A DNA stretch of 64,000 bases from Bradyrhizobium sp. CB1717 (GTDB taxonomy: Bacteria; Pseudomonadota; Alphaproteobacteria; Rhizobiales; Xanthobacteraceae). The notes under the pieces are model-generated. The model was not told the DNA's origin. It made no database searches and saw nothing but the letters and a program-made list of their open reading frames with translations. Of the stretch, positions 10,057 through 19,240 are shown piece by piece. Location: contig NZ_CP121666.1 of NCBI RefSeq assembly GCF_029714325.1, positions 3,844,001 through 3,908,000 of the forward strand, read 5' to 3'. Within the stretch, counting starts at the first letter, position 1, and each line of letters opens with the position of its first letter. Both the position numbers and the translations under genes were made by a program.

Positions 10057-10980
10057 GTGACCGACAAATTCGTCTCCATCGAAGGCATCGCCAAACGCTA
10101 TCCCGGTGCAGGTGGCGCCACGACCACCATTTTCGAGAACCTCTGGCTGTCGATGGCGCGCGGCGAGTTCTGTTGCGTGATCGGCCATTCCGGCTGCGGC
10201 AAGACCACGGTGCTGAACATCCTCGCCGGCCTCGATGCGCCGAGCGAAGGCGCGGTCATCGTGGACGGGCAGGCGATCTCGGGCACCAGCCTCGACCGCG
10301 CCGTGATCTTCCAGAGCCATGCGCTGCTGCCCTGGCGCACCGTGCTCGGCAACGTCGCCTATGCCGTGAGCTCGAAATGGCGGAGCTGGGACCGCGCGAA
10401 GGTCAAGGCGCATGCGCAGACGTTCATCGACCTCGTCGGCCTCACCGGCTCCGAGCACAAGCGCCCCTCGGAGCTGTCGGGCGGCATGAAGCAGCGTGTC
10501 GGCATCGCGCGCGCGTTGTCGATCACGCCGAAGATGATGCTGATGGACGAGCCGTTCTCGGCGCTCGACGCGCTGACGCGCGGTACGCTGCAGGACGAGG
10601 TGCGGCGGATTTGCCTGGAGACCGGGCAAACCGCGTTCATGATCACCCATGACGTCGACGAGGCGATCTATCTCGCCGACAAGATTTTCCTGATGACCAA
10701 CGGGCCCGGGGCGGTGCTGGCCGAGGTCGTCGAGAATCCGCTGCCGAGGGATCGCGCCCGCACCGATTTGCACCGCCATCCGCTCTACTATGCGCTGCGC
10801 AACCACATCATCGATTTCCTGGTGGCGCGCAGCAAGACCTTCGCCGCCGAGACGCCGGACCACGATCCGCGCAACGTACCCCTGGTGCATATCGGCAAGC
10901 CTGGCCTCTCGATCGCATCCAGCGGTGAAGAGCAACGACAGGCCTGGACACCCGGGACCAATCCCGGAATGACCGCCTGA
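10057..10980 (+). CDS. ABC transporter ATP-binding protein, NrtD/SsuB type
   Basis: This 307-residue ATPase starts at GTG 10057, five bases after the permease stop. Walker A is GHSGCGKTT, the Q-loop is FQSHALLPW, the signature LSGGMKQRVGIARAL, and Walker B MMLMDEPFSALD followed by the switch histidine in MITHDVDEA. The last 20 or so residues (from GEEQRQAWTPG to the end) have the composition of a translated palindromic repeat and are probably a run-on extension. It energises uptake by the adjacent permease. Confidence 0.92.
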   Translation: MTDKFVSIEGIAKRYPGAGGATTTIFENLWLSMARGEFCCVIGHSGCGKTTVLNILAGLDAPSEGAVIVDGQAISGTSLDRAVIFQSHALLPWRTVLGNVAYAVSSKWRSWDRAKVKAHAQTFIDLVGLTGSEHKRPSELSGGMKQRVGIARALSITPKMMLMDEPFSALDALTRGTLQDEVRRICLETGQTAFMITHDVDEAIYLADKIFLMTNGPGAVLAEVVENPLPRDRARTDLHRHPLYYALRNHIIDFLVARSKTFAAETPDHDPRNVPLVHIGKPGLSIASSGEEQRQAWTPGTNPGMTA

Positions 10981-11053
10981 TTTGTAGACGCATGATCTAC
11001 GGAAAACCGCTTCACACCTTTCCGGATCATGCTTTTGAAGAGGAGACCCTGAC

Positions 11054-11542
11054 ATGAAACGCGAAGACCTCACCGAAAAACTGCTCGACATCAAGCGCGA
11101 GAAGGGCTGGAGCTGGAAACACATCTGCGAAAAGATCGGCGGCTATTCCGAGGTGCTGATCGTCGGCGCGATCATGGGCCAGATGAAGCTGACGAAGCCG
11201 CAGGCGGCGAACGCCGGCGAGCTGTTCGGCCTCTCGAAGGCCGAGACCGCGATGCTCAACGAGGTGCCGATGCGCGGCACCGGCACGCCGATGCCGCCGA
11301 CCGATCCCCTGATCTATCGCTTCTACGAGATGGTCATGGTGAACGGTCCGGCCTGGAAAGCGCTGATCGAGGAAGAGTTCGGCGACGGCATCATGTCGGC
11401 GATCGACTTCGACATGGGGATCGAGCGCGTCGCCAACCCGAAGGGCGATCGCGTCAAGATCACCATGAGCGGAAAATTCCTGCCGTACAAATATTACGGC
11501 GCCAGCGGCAACGTGCCGGAGTACGGCTTCAAGGAAGGGTGA
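11054..11542 (+). CDS. cynS: Cyanate hydratase (cyanase)
   Basis: This 162-residue cyanase starts at ATG 11054 behind GAGGAG. The N-terminal helical DNA-binding-like domain is followed by the catalytic domain. Arg89 and Glu92 in YRFYEMVMV and Ser115 in DGIMSAIDFD match the catalytic Arg96, Glu99 and Ser122 of the E. coli enzyme with a constant offset of seven. Cyanase converts cyanate and bicarbonate to ammonia and CO2. It ends the ABC transporter operon after a 73-base gap. A diverged copy of its last 50 codons lies at 12336-12491. Confidence 0.96.
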   Translation: MKREDLTEKLLDIKREKGWSWKHICEKIGGYSEVLIVGAIMGQMKLTKPQAANAGELFGLSKAETAMLNEVPMRGTGTPMPPTDPLIYRFYEMVMVNGPAWKALIEEEFGDGIMSAIDFDMGIERVANPKGDRVKITMSGKFLPYKYYGASGNVPEYGFKEG

Positions 11543-11580
11543 GGGGGCTCAACCGCCATTGCGGGGAGCTTGCAACAAGA

Positions 11581-11660
11581 TTGCGAAGCAACTTGCGCTG
11601 AAGCAACGAAGCAATCCATCCAATCCTGCGTGGTGCGCGGGCGATGGATTGCTTTGCGGA
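11581..11660. repeat. Degenerate palindromic repeat (CGAAGCAATCCA family)
   Basis: GCAATCCATC at 11611-11620 pairs with GATGGATTGC at 11643-11652. The core resembles the repeats at 23914-23997 and 42247-42362 but its outer arms have decayed. The rest of the 282 bases between cynS and the next gene shows nothing recognisable. Confidence 0.55.
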
Positions 11661-11824
11661 GGCTGCCGTCGCGCGCAACCTGACGGCGCGCCACGCGACG
11701 TCGTCACGACCACGCGCCGCGCTTTTTGAGCGCGGCGTCACGGCTTCTGTGTTGAAAGTGATCCGCGCCGGCATGGCGCTCCGAAACCGTGCGCTCCTTG
11801 ACGAACCAGCCGACGCCGGCCGTG

Positions 11825-12172
11825 CTAAGCCGTAACGAGCTGCACAGCGTAGGCGTAAGGTCCGTTTGGACTGCGTTGCGCATTCCACGCGCAATACCAG
11901 CCGGTGCCATAAGGCAGACCGGAATCCCATCCACTCGAGCTGACGTTATCCCACTGCCATGCCTTGACATTGTCTTGGGGATTGGATGGGAAAAACTGGC
12001 TCGAATAGACCATGACTTGTCCCTGCTGGGCCCTGAACGGCGCGGTGGTCTGCCAGGACAGCCAAAGGTTGCCGTGCAGCTGATACGCGTTGAGGTACCA
12101 GGTATAGGTACCGGATTGGGTTTGGACCGCCTGGGCCTGGTCGGTGATTTGCCTCGCAACCATTTCGTTCAT
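11825..12172 (-). CDS. Small hypothetical protein, tryptophan-rich
   Basis: This 115-residue protein starts at ATG 12172 with a strong ribosome site GGGGAGG six bases upstream, so it is probably expressed. It is rich in Trp, Tyr, Gln, Asn and Ser (YTWYLNAYQLHGNLWLSWQ, AWQWDNVSSSGWDSGLPYG) and has no signal peptide or membrane segment. The composition suggests a beta-rich fold with exposed aromatic residues, but no family was recognised. The region just upstream is AT-rich. The gene lies between cynS and the duplicated cynS end, which suggests arrival by insertion or rearrangement. Confidence 0.6.
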   Translation of the reverse strand: MNEMVARQITDQAQAVQTQSGTYTWYLNAYQLHGNLWLSWQTTAPFRAQQGQVMVYSSQFFPSNPQDNVKAWQWDNVSSSGWDSGLPYGTGWYCAWNAQRSPNGPYAYAVQLVTA

Positions 12173-12335
12173 TTTCGCCTCCCCTTAAGGCTGCTATCAA
12201 TAACATCTTAGATTTTAGTCTGATGAATTGCAACCAAAGGTCGATCACAAGGTGGTGTTAGCAAAGAGTGGGTGTGTTGCGAAAGACGATGGTCCCATCA
12301 GCCTGGCCAGAAATATCGGAGCCAGGCTCGGGGGA

Positions 12336-12491
12336 GGCATCATGTCGGCGATCGACTTCGACATGGGGATCGAGCGCGTCGCCAACCCGAGGGGCGATCG
12401 CGTCCAGATCACCATGAGCGGCAAGTCTCTGCCGTACAAAGATTACGGCGCCGGCGGCAGCGTGCCGGAGTACGGCTTTAGGAAGGGCTGA
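12336..12491 (+). pseudogene. Partial, diverged copy of cynS 3' end
   Basis: The bases from GGCATCATGTCGGCGATCGA onward match the last 50 or so codons of cynS (11387-11542) at about 90 percent by eye. The reading frame is intact to a TGA at the same point. The copy keeps GIMSAIDFDMGIERVANP, including the catalytic Ser, but lacks the N-terminal domain and the catalytic Arg and Glu. Changes include K to Q, F to S and Y to D. An AT-richer stretch precedes it. It cannot be active cyanase alone. Its end overlaps the convergent PEP-mutase-family gene by 14 bases. Confidence 0.85.
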
Positions 12492-13305
12492 CCGACGCGA
12501 ATGCGTCGCGCAGCTGCTTGATCGGTGCCATCTCGCGAACAAAGGTGAAGGAGCCGTTCTCCTTCATCTCGCGCGCGCTCTTCAGGAACGCGGCCAGCGC
12601 ATAACGCGACATGGCGCCGCCGACGCTGATGCGCTTGACGCCGGCCGCGGACAATTGCGGGAGCGTCAGCGTCGGATCGGCAAAACCCATCACGAGGTTG
12701 AATGGCTTTCCGACCGAGGTGACGACCGTCCTGATCGTGGCGAGGTCGTGGACCCCCGGTGCGTAGAGGACATCGGCCCCCGCAGCCTCGAACGCCTGGA
12801 GCCGCCGGATCGTGTCGTCGAGATCGTTGCGCCCGTGCAGGAGGTTTTCCGCGCGTGCCGTCAGCGTGAACGGAAACGACAGCGAGCGCGCTGTCTCGGC
12901 GGCGGCCTGGACGCGCTCGACCGCGAGCGAGAAGTCGTAGATCGGCCGCTCGCGGTCTCCGGTGAAGTCCTCGATCGAGCCGCCGACCGCACCGGCCTCG
13001 GCGGTGCGCCGGATCGCTTCGGCTGCGCGTCTCGGATCGTGGGCGCCGCAATTCTCCAGATCGACGCTGACCGGAAGATCGGTGGCCTTCGCGATCACGC
13101 GGCAATTGTCGAGGATTGCATCGAGACTGACGGTCGAGCTTCCGTGCATGTTGGCAAGGCCGAGGCTTGTGGTTGCGAGCGCCTCGAAGCCGGCGGCGGC
13201 GAGCAGCTTTGCGGTGCCGGCATCCCAGGGGTTGGGAATGATAAACGCGCCGGGGCGCTCATGCAGGGCGCGAAACGCTCTCGCCTTGTCCACTTGGCTC
13301 GTCAT
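12478..13305 (-). CDS. Isocitrate lyase/PEP mutase superfamily protein
   Basis: This 275-residue protein starts at ATG 13305, with GGAGA eight bases upstream. The TIM-barrel pattern of the PEP mutase/ICL superfamily is clear: PGAFIIPNPWDAGTAKLLAAAGFEALATTSLG, then VSVDLENCGAHDP, GGSIEDFTGD with the metal-binding acidic pair, and FTLTARAENLLHGRNDLDD. Related enzymes cleave or form C-C or P-C bonds of oxaloacetate-like substrates; the exact reaction is not predictable. It is divergent from a LysR regulator that may control it. The C-terminal codons overlap the cynS fragment on the other strand. Confidence 0.85.
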   Translation of the reverse strand: MTSQVDKARAFRALHERPGAFIIPNPWDAGTAKLLAAAGFEALATTSLGLANMHGSSTVSLDAILDNCRVIAKATDLPVSVDLENCGAHDPRRAAEAIRRTAEAGAVGGSIEDFTGDRERPIYDFSLAVERVQAAAETARSLSFPFTLTARAENLLHGRNDLDDTIRRLQAFEAAGADVLYAPGVHDLATIRTVVTSVGKPFNLVMGFADPTLTLPQLSAAGVKRISVGGAMSRYALAAFLKSAREMKENGSFTFVREMAPIKQLRDAFASVSPS

Positions 13306-13418
13306 GACTTGTCTCCGCTTCAACTCGTCCACACGCGGCAGCCTTAGGCCCGTTTTCGTCATCCGCCAAATTTGTTATTTCTCTCAGCATCATCAGTTTT
13401 TTGCATGAGGTGTCCGCC

Positions 13419-14393
13419 ATGGACAGCGATGCCCTCAACACCTTCCTGATCGTTCATCGCAGGGGCGGCATCTCGAATGCCGCAAAATTCCTGCATCGTT
13501 CGCAGCCGGCGATCTCGCGCCGCATCGCGCTGTTGGAGCAGGAGCTCGGCGTGCCCCTGTTCGAGAGGATCGCGGGCCGTACGCGGCTCAGCGACGCCGG
13601 GCGCGTGCTGATCCCCTATGCCGAGCGCGCCGTCGCGGCGGCGCAGGACGCCGAACAGGCGATACTCGCGCTGACCAAGCAGAATTCGGGGCCGGTTTCG
13701 CTGGCCGTCACCGGCACGCTCGCCGACGGCCGCCTGTCGGGCATCATGAAACGGTTTGCCGCGGATAATCCCGCGGTCGCGCTCGCCTTGCGGACCGCGA
13801 CCAGCGCGGAGGTCTCTGATCTCATCCGGCGCGGCGAGGCCACGATCGGCCTGCGTTACAACACCGACCGGGCCGGCGATCTCGCCTGTGAGCTGGTGCT
13901 CAGCGAAGCGTTGCAGGTGGTCTGTGCGTCCGATCATCCGCTCGCCGGCAAGCGCGTGAGACGGCTTGCCGAGCTTCGCGGGGAACGCTGGATCGCGTTC
14001 CCGGAAACGCGCGGCCGCCGTGAGATCGCAGCCGCGCACGTGTTCGCGCTGTTCCTGACGCAAGGCCTCGGGGACGTGGAGTGGACGGCGGTGGACAGCC
14101 TCACCGCACAGAAGCGGCTCGTGGAGGCGGGCTTTGGCCTTGCGCTATTGGCGCAAAGCCACGTGGCGGAGGAACTGCGTGCGGGGGCGATCTCGACGAT
14201 CACCGTCGGCGATCTCGCTGCGGACCAGCACATCGTCCTGGTGACCCGTCGCGGCGGCTTTCTGAGTGCGGCCGCTCAGCGCTTGCTGGAGACCATCCGC
14301 CGCGACTACGCCACGGGCGACGTTTCGAACATCCGGGGTAGGCGAAAAAAATCGCCGGCGCGCAAGGTCGTTGCGCGGCGGCGTCGGATCTGA
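13419..14393 (+). CDS. LysR family transcriptional regulator
   Basis: This 324-residue regulator starts at ATG 13419; a TTG at 13401 would add six residues. The winged helix is at residues 1-60 (LNTFLIVHRRGGISNAAKFL, HRSQPAISRRIALLEQELG). A LysR substrate-binding domain follows (VSLAVTGTLADGRLSGIMKRF). The C-terminal 20 residues are strongly basic (RGRRKKSPARKVVARRRRI), an unusual tail. It is divergent from the PEP-mutase-family gene with a 113-base intergenic region, the usual LysR arrangement for controlling a neighbour. Confidence 0.9.
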   Translation: MDSDALNTFLIVHRRGGISNAAKFLHRSQPAISRRIALLEQELGVPLFERIAGRTRLSDAGRVLIPYAERAVAAAQDAEQAILALTKQNSGPVSLAVTGTLADGRLSGIMKRFAADNPAVALALRTATSAEVSDLIRRGEATIGLRYNTDRAGDLACELVLSEALQVVCASDHPLAGKRVRRLAELRGERWIAFPETRGRREIAAAHVFALFLTQGLGDVEWTAVDSLTAQKRLVEAGFGLALLAQSHVAEELRAGAISTITVGDLAADQHIVLVTRRGGFLSAAAQRLLETIRRDYATGDVSNIRGRRKKSPARKVVARRRRI

Positions 14394-14398
14394 ACGTA

Positions 14399-14722
14399 TT
14401 ATTTCCCTGCCTTCACCTCGGCGGCCGCGACCGCGAGCAGCTCGCTCATCTTGGCGCGAATCGCCTGCTCGGTAACCGCGACGCTCTTGGTGGCGAAATC
14501 GGCCATGACCTTGCGCAGGACGTCGGCATCGCCGGCTTCCTCGAAATCGGCCGCGACGACCTCCTTGGCATAGGCGGTGGCGGCGTCGCCCGATATGCCG
14601 AGCTTTTCGGCCGCCCACAGGCCGAGCAGACGGTTGCGGCGGGCCTCCGCCTTGAATTTCTGCTCCTCGTCGAGGGCAAATTTCTTCTCGAAGCCTTCCT
14701 GGCGCTTGCTGATTTCGCTCAT
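14399..14722 (-). CDS. DUF1476 protein, ATP synthase zeta-type inhibitor
   Basis: This 107-residue helical protein starts at ATG 14722 behind GGAAG. It matches the DUF1476 family in length and sequence (KRQEGFEKKFALDEEQKFKA, RNRLLGLWAAEKLG, MADFATKSVAVTEQAIRAKM). In Paracoccus and other alphaproteobacteria this family is the zeta subunit, which blocks reverse rotation and ATP hydrolysis by F1Fo-ATP synthase. The inhibitory N-terminus is present. It lies divergent to purC, a neighbourhood common in alphaproteobacteria. Confidence 0.85.
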   Translation of the reverse strand: MSEISKRQEGFEKKFALDEEQKFKAEARRNRLLGLWAAEKLGISGDAATAYAKEVVAADFEEAGDADVLRKVMADFATKSVAVTEQAIRAKMSELLAVAAAEVKAGK

Positions 14723-15054
14723 GCGTCTTCCAATTCCCTGCTGACTGGACCCGGCGACCCCTCGTTGCGGGAGCCCCGGCGCATGCCTAGATAAGGAGCA
14801 CGAATCGGCAAAACAACGAGCCGTTAAGCCGCAGGCAAGACGGTATAAGTTGGTGCCGGACGGCCGGATCGATTGTGCTCGGACAGCCAATCGGATAGGT
14901 TGCCTAAAGGCTTGGTTCCCGTTCTGTTTCCTCAGTGTTTCCTTGGGTTATGGATGGGTTCCGGGCCGTTCACGGCAGCTCCGCTGTGGGTCGTAATCCT
15001 AGTCAACCGGAGCACACCAAATTCATGGATTTCAACAAAACACGGTACATCCCA
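14723..15054. other. Intergenic region upstream of purC
   Basis: This 332-base stretch between the divergent DUF1476 gene and purC should hold both promoters. No hairpin, riboswitch or operator was recognised. An in-frame ATG at 15025 offers an alternative purC start with ten extra residues; neither start has a strong ribosome site. Confidence 0.4.
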
Positions 15055-15822
15055 ATGAGCCGTCGGCGTCGCATTTATGAAGGCAAGGCAAAGGTTCTCT
15101 ACGAAGGCCCGGAGCCCGGTACCCTGATCCAGCACTTCAAGGACGACGCCACCGCGTTCAATGCGAAAAAGCATCAGGTGATCGAGGGCAAGGGTGTCCT
15201 CAACAACCGGATCTCGGAGTACCTGTTTCAGCACCTCAACGACATCGGGGTGCCGACCCATTTCATCCGCCGCCTCAACATGCGCGAGCAGTTGATTCGC
15301 GAGGTCGAGATCGTGCCGCTGGAGGTGGTGGTGCGGAACGTTGCTGCCGGCTCGCTGTCGCAGCGTCTCGGCATCGAGGAGGGCACGCAGCTGCCGCGCT
15401 CGATCATCGAATTCTACTACAAGAACGACCAGCTCAACGACCCCATGGTGTCGGAAGAGCACATCACCGCCTTCGGCTGGGCGACGCCGCAGGAGATCGA
15501 CGACATCATGGCGCTCGCCATCCGCGTCAACGACTTCCTCACCGGCCTCTTCCTCGGCATCGGCATCCGCCTCGTCGACTTCAAGATGGAGTGCGGCCGC
15601 CTGTTCGAGAACGAGATGATGCGGATCATCGTCGCCGACGAGATCTCACCGGACAGCTGCCGTCTGTGGGACATCAAGTCGAACGAGAAGCTCGACAAGG
15701 ATCGCTTCCGCCGCGACCTCGGCGGCCTGCTCGAGGCCTATACCGAAGTTGCAAAGCGCCTCGGCATCCTCATGGAGAACGAGCGTCCGCAGGGCACGGG
15801 CCCGGTGCTGGTGAAGAGCTAA
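15055..15822 (+). CDS. purC: Phosphoribosylaminoimidazole-succinocarboxamide synthase
   Basis: This 255-residue SAICAR synthetase starts at ATG 15055 ([18 protein letters not shown]). It carries the family signatures [23 protein letters not shown] and [13 protein letters not shown]. It joins aspartate to CAIR using ATP in step eight of purine synthesis. purS follows after 13 bases, and purQ and purL lie downstream, so this is the start of the split FGAM-synthase cluster. Confidence 0.97.
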   Translation: MSRRRRIYEGKAKVLYEGPEPGTLIQHFKDDATAFNAKKHQVIEGKGVLNNRISEYLFQHLNDIGVPTHFIRRLNMREQLIREVEIVPLEVVVRNVAAGSLSQRLGIEEGTQLPRSIIEFYYKNDQLNDPMVSEEHITAFGWATPQEIDDIMALAIRVNDFLTGLFLGIGIRLVDFKMECGRLFENEMMRIIVADEISPDSCRLWDIKSNEKLDKDRFRRDLGGLLEAYTEVAKRLGILMENERPQGTGPVLVKS

Positions 15823-15835
15823 GAGGGATATAGAC

Positions 15836-16075
15836 GTGAAGGCACGTGTTACCGTTACCCTGAAGACCGGCATCCTCGATCCGCAAGGCAAGGCCATCGA
15901 AGGCGCGCTGAAGTCGCTCGGCGTCGACGGCGTCGCCAGCGTCCGCCAGGGCAAGGTGTTCGACATCGAGCTCGCCGGTGCTGACAAGGCCAAGGCGGAA
16001 GCCGCGCTGAAGGAAGCCGCCGACAAGCTGCTGGCGAATACCGTGATCGAGAATTATCGCGTGGAGATCGTCTAG
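15836..16075 (+). CDS. purS: FGAM synthase subunit PurS
   Basis: This 79-residue protein starts at GTG 15836 behind AGAGGG, 13 bases after purC. It shows the typical PurS pattern: KARVTVTLKTGILDPQGKAIEGALKSLG, then VRQGKVFDIEL and NTVIENYRVEIV. It bridges PurL and PurQ in the three-part FGAM synthase of bacteria that lack the long PurL. A palindromic repeat and the convergent CorA gene separate it from purQ. Confidence 0.96.
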   Translation: MKARVTVTLKTGILDPQGKAIEGALKSLGVDGVASVRQGKVFDIELAGADKAKAEAALKEAADKLLANTVIENYRVEIV

Positions 16076-16086
16076 GTTGGACTGAG

Positions 16087-16173
16087 CGTAGCCCGGATGG
16101 AGCGAAGCGAAATCCGGGGCCCCGCGCTGCGGAGAGGCCGTCCCGGATTGCGCTGCGCTCCATCCGGGCTACG
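16087..16173. repeat. Palindromic repeat (CGTAGCCCGGATGGAGCG family)
   Basis: CGTAGCCCGGATGGAGCG at 16087-16104 is the exact inverted complement of 16156-16173. It lies between the ends of convergent purS and corA-like genes and could terminate both. Confidence 0.85.
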
Positions 16174-16199
16174 AAGTTATTGCTGAGCGCTTTCGCAGC

Positions 16200-17216
16200 T
16201 CACAGCCATCCCACCCGCCGAAAACGCCAGTAGAGCGCGCCGCAGGCCGCCAGCATCACGCCGAGCAGCATGTAATAGCCGTACTCCCAATCCAGCTCCG
16301 GCATGTGCTTGAAATTCATGCCGTAGATGCCCGCAAGCGCGGTCGGGATCGCGATGATGGCGAGCCACGAGGCGAGCTTCTTGGACACCGCGGTTTCCTG
16401 CGCCTGACCGACCAGCAAGCTCGCCTCGAAGGCGAAGGCCAGGACCTCGCGCATGGAATCGATGCGCTCCTGGATGTTCCTGACGTGGTCGGTGACGTCG
16501 CGGAACAAGGGCTGCATCGTCGCGCGCACCATCGACAGCTCGTCGTGCTCGAGCCGGCGGCAGACCTCCACCAGCGGTCCGATCGCGTTGCGGAGCCGTA
16601 ACAGGTCACGGCGCAGCATGTAGAGCCGCTCGATCTGCGCCCTGGTGATCGCGTGGGCGAGCACGTCGTCCTCGATGCCTTCGACCTCTTCGTGAATGCT
16701 CTCCAGCACCGGCGAGTAGTTGTCGACGATGAAATCGAGAATGGCGTAGAGGATGTAGTCTTCGCCGCGGGCGAGCGCCCGCGGGCAGCTTTCGCAGCGT
16801 TCGCGCACCGGGGTGTAGGACGTCGAGGCGCCATGGCGCACCGAGACCAGATAGCCGTCGCCGACGAAGATATGCGTCTCGCCGAAGGCGATGCGGCCAT
16901 CGATCAGCTGCGCCGTGCGCGCCACGATGAACAGGGCCTCGCCATATTGCTCGATCTTGGGCCGCTGATGGGCGTGGTTGGCGTCCTCGATCGCGAGCTC
17001 GTGCAGGTCGAACTGCTTCTGCACCGCGCCGAGCAGCGCCATATCGGGCTCATGCAGGCCGATCCAGACCACGTGGCCGGGCTTGGCCCGCCAGCTCGAC
17101 GCTTCGCTGATGGCGATGTTGGCGACGCGCCTTCCGTCGACATAGGCGCCGGCAGCGATGACGCCCTCGGTGGATACCGGCTCGGAGGGGGATGCGGGCC
17201 GCGACGGGACGTTCAT
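16200..17216 (-). CDS. CorA-family divalent cation transporter
   Basis: This 338-residue protein starts at ATG 17216; a TTG six codons upstream is less likely. It has a large cytosolic N-terminal domain and long helix, then two C-terminal membrane spans. The hallmark YGMNF follows the first span ([22 protein letters not shown]). The segment [12 protein letters not shown] forms the periplasmic loop. CorA proteins import Mg2+ or Co2+, or export Zn2+ in the ZntB branch; the loop does not decide this. It sits on the opposite strand between purS and purQ, breaking the pur cluster. Confidence 0.9.
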   Translation of the reverse strand: MNVPSRPASPSEPVSTEGVIAAGAYVDGRRVANIAISEASSWRAKPGHVVWIGLHEPDMALLGAVQKQFDLHELAIEDANHAHQRPKIEQYGEALFIVARTAQLIDGRIAFGETHIFVGDGYLVSVRHGASTSYTPVRERCESCPRALARGEDYILYAILDFIVDNYSPVLESIHEEVEGIEDDVLAHAITRAQIERLYMLRRDLLRLRNAIGPLVEVCRRLEHDELSMVRATMQPLFRDVTDHVRNIQERIDSMREVLAFAFEASLLVGQAQETAVSKKLASWLAIIAIPTALAGIYGMNFKHMPELDWEYGYYMLLGVMLAACGALYWRFRRVGWL

Positions 17217-17383
17217 GGCTTCAATCCCGGGCAAGATCGTCGGGCAAAAGTGCCGTGGCTATGGCCTGTGTACAAGACCGCCCGGCAAGGCTAGCACTGG
17301 TAAAATCCCCGTCAAATGGCTATGTCTCTTCACGAATTGGCCCTTTGGCCAGCCCGATTCCCATCACCGTCGGAACCTCTGCC

Positions 17384-18085
17384 ATGAAAGCCGCCATCCT
17401 CGTCTTTCCCGGAATCAACCGTGAGCGCGACATGGCGCGCGCATTGAGGCTGATCTCCGGCAGCGAGCCGGCGATGGTCTGGCACGCCGAGACGTCGCTG
17501 CCATCAGGCACCGATCTCGTGGTCGTGCCGGGCGGCTTCTCCTATGGCGATTACCTGCGCTGTGGCGCAATCGCCGCGCGTGCGCCGGTGATGGATGCGG
17601 TGCGCGATTACGCGGCCAAGGGCGGGCTCGTGCTCGGCGTCTGCAACGGCTTCCAGATCCTCTGCGAATCCGGCCTTCTGCCGGGCGTATTGATGCGCAA
17701 TGCGCGGCTGAAATTCATCTGCCGCGACGTGCATCTGCGCGTCGAGCGCTCCGACACCCCGTTCACCCGCGGCTACAATGCCGGCCAGGTGATCCGCGTG
17801 CCGGTCGCCCATGGCGAGGGCAATTACGAGGCGGACGAAGAAACCATCAAGCGGCTCGAGGGCGAGGGGCGGGTGCTCTATCGCTACTGCTCGGCCGACG
17901 GCGTGGTCGACGAGGCCGCCAACATCAACGGCGCGGCACAGTCGATCGCCGGTATCGTCAACGACAGGGGCAACGTGCTCGGCATGATGCCGCATCCCGA
18001 AAACCACGTCGAAGACATCATGGGCTGCACCGACGGCCGCGGCCTGTTCGCCGGCCTCGCCCAGCATCTGGAAAAGGCCGCGTGA
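17384..18085 (+). CDS. purQ: FGAM synthase glutaminase subunit PurQ
   Basis: This 233-residue class I glutamine amidotransferase starts at ATG 17384. Cys87 in LGVCNGFQ is the nucleophile and MMPHPE holds the catalytic His and Glu. It supplies ammonia from glutamine to PurL for FGAM formation. Its TGA overlaps the GTG start of the next gene by three bases, so that gene is likely translated by coupling. Confidence 0.96.
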   Translation: MKAAILVFPGINRERDMARALRLISGSEPAMVWHAETSLPSGTDLVVVPGGFSYGDYLRCGAIAARAPVMDAVRDYAAKGGLVLGVCNGFQILCESGLLPGVLMRNARLKFICRDVHLRVERSDTPFTRGYNAGQVIRVPVAHGEGNYEADEETIKRLEGEGRVLYRYCSADGVVDEAANINGAAQSIAGIVNDRGNVLGMMPHPENHVEDIMGCTDGRGLFAGLAQHLEKAA

Positions 18086-19056
18086 TCCCGTTCGTGGTAA
18101 AGCGTGCTCTCGCCGCGGTCGCGGCGCTGGCGTTTGCAACAGGCGCATTCGCGCAGGACTATCCCAAGCGTCCGATCACCATGATCGTGCCGTTCGCGGC
18201 CGGCGGCACTTCGGACGTGATCGCGCGCACGGTGGCCGAGCAGATGGGCATCGCGCTCGGCCAGACCATCGTGATCGAGAACGTTGCGGGCGCCGGCGGC
18301 TCGACCGCGCTGGCGCGCGCCTCGCGCGCCGAGCCTGACGGCTACACGATTGCGATCGGCAATGCCGGCACCAATGCCGCGACCTACACGATCTATCCAA
18401 AACTGCCGTTCACGCCCGACTCCTTCGTGCCGATCGCGATGGTGGCGAAGACGTTCGGCATCATCGCGCTGCGCAAGGACTTTCCGGCGAAGGACCTCAA
18501 GGAGTTCATCGCCTACGCCAAGGCCAATCCGGGCAAGATCAATCTCGGCCATGCCGGTGTCGGCTCGTCGAACTACCTGATCTGCAAGAGCTTCGTCACC
18601 GCCGCCGGGATCGATGCGACGCTGGTCGGCTATCGCGGCGCCGCGCCCGCGCTGACGGATGCCGTCGGCAGCCAGATCGACGGCGTCTGCGATGCCGCCG
18701 CCTCGGTCTCGCAGTCGATCAACGAGAAGCTGGTGAGGGGCCTCGTGGTCGGCTCGACCGTGCGGCTCGCGACGCTGCCCGAGCTGCCGACGTCGTCTGA
18801 AGCCGGGCTGCCGGAGTTCGAGGCGCAGGGCTGGAACGGCTTGTTCGCGCCGAAGGGCACGCCGCAGGCCGTCATTGCCAAGCTGAACGCTGCGGCTCGC
18901 ACGGCGGTGGAGACCGAGGCGGTGAAGAAGCGCTTTGCCGACCTCTCCACCGTCGCGCCTGACGACAACGAGCACACGCCGGAGCTGTTGCAGCAGCTCG
19001 TGACGCGCGACGTCGAGAAGTACCGGAAGATGCTGGCGGACGACGCCAAGCAGTAG
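18082..19056 (+). CDS. Bug/TctC-type tripartite tricarboxylate receptor
   Basis: This 324-residue periplasmic binding protein starts at GTG 18082, overlapping the purQ stop. The signal peptide ends near AFAQD (residues 1-24). The mature protein has the family motif [33 protein letters not shown] receptors bind small carboxylates, but no TctA/TctB membrane genes lie nearby, so it is an orphan. Its placement behind purQ is odd and may only reflect read-through. Confidence 0.9.
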   Translation: MIPFVVKRALAAVAALAFATGAFAQDYPKRPITMIVPFAAGGTSDVIARTVAEQMGIALGQTIVIENVAGAGGSTALARASRAEPDGYTIAIGNAGTNAATYTIYPKLPFTPDSFVPIAMVAKTFGIIALRKDFPAKDLKEFIAYAKANPGKINLGHAGVGSSNYLICKSFVTAAGIDATLVGYRGAAPALTDAVGSQIDGVCDAAASVSQSINEKLVRGLVVGSTVRLATLPELPTSSEAGLPEFEAQGWNGLFAPKGTPQAVIAKLNAAARTAVETEAVKKRFADLSTVAPDDNEHTPELLQQLVTRDVEKYRKMLADDAKQ

Positions 19057-19240
19057 ACCGCTTTCTGGCTGCGATCCCGTGAACCTGCCTTGCGATTGAG
19101 GCGACTGACTCCACGTCGCCATCTCGGCGCATGCGTCCTGGGCCGCTGATTTCCGCGAAGACTGGCAACTCCAGGTTGTTCGGTCGCGCCGGTTGCGATA
19201 TCAGGAAGCGTGCGCTGTCGTTGTGCCCCGTGGATGTCAC

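Noticed and set aside
11388..12491. The cynS end duplication as attachment sites of an integrative element
   Set aside because: Only about 800 bases lie between the copies, with no integrase or tRNA, and the copies are only about 90 percent identical. A true att duplication would normally be shorter and exact.
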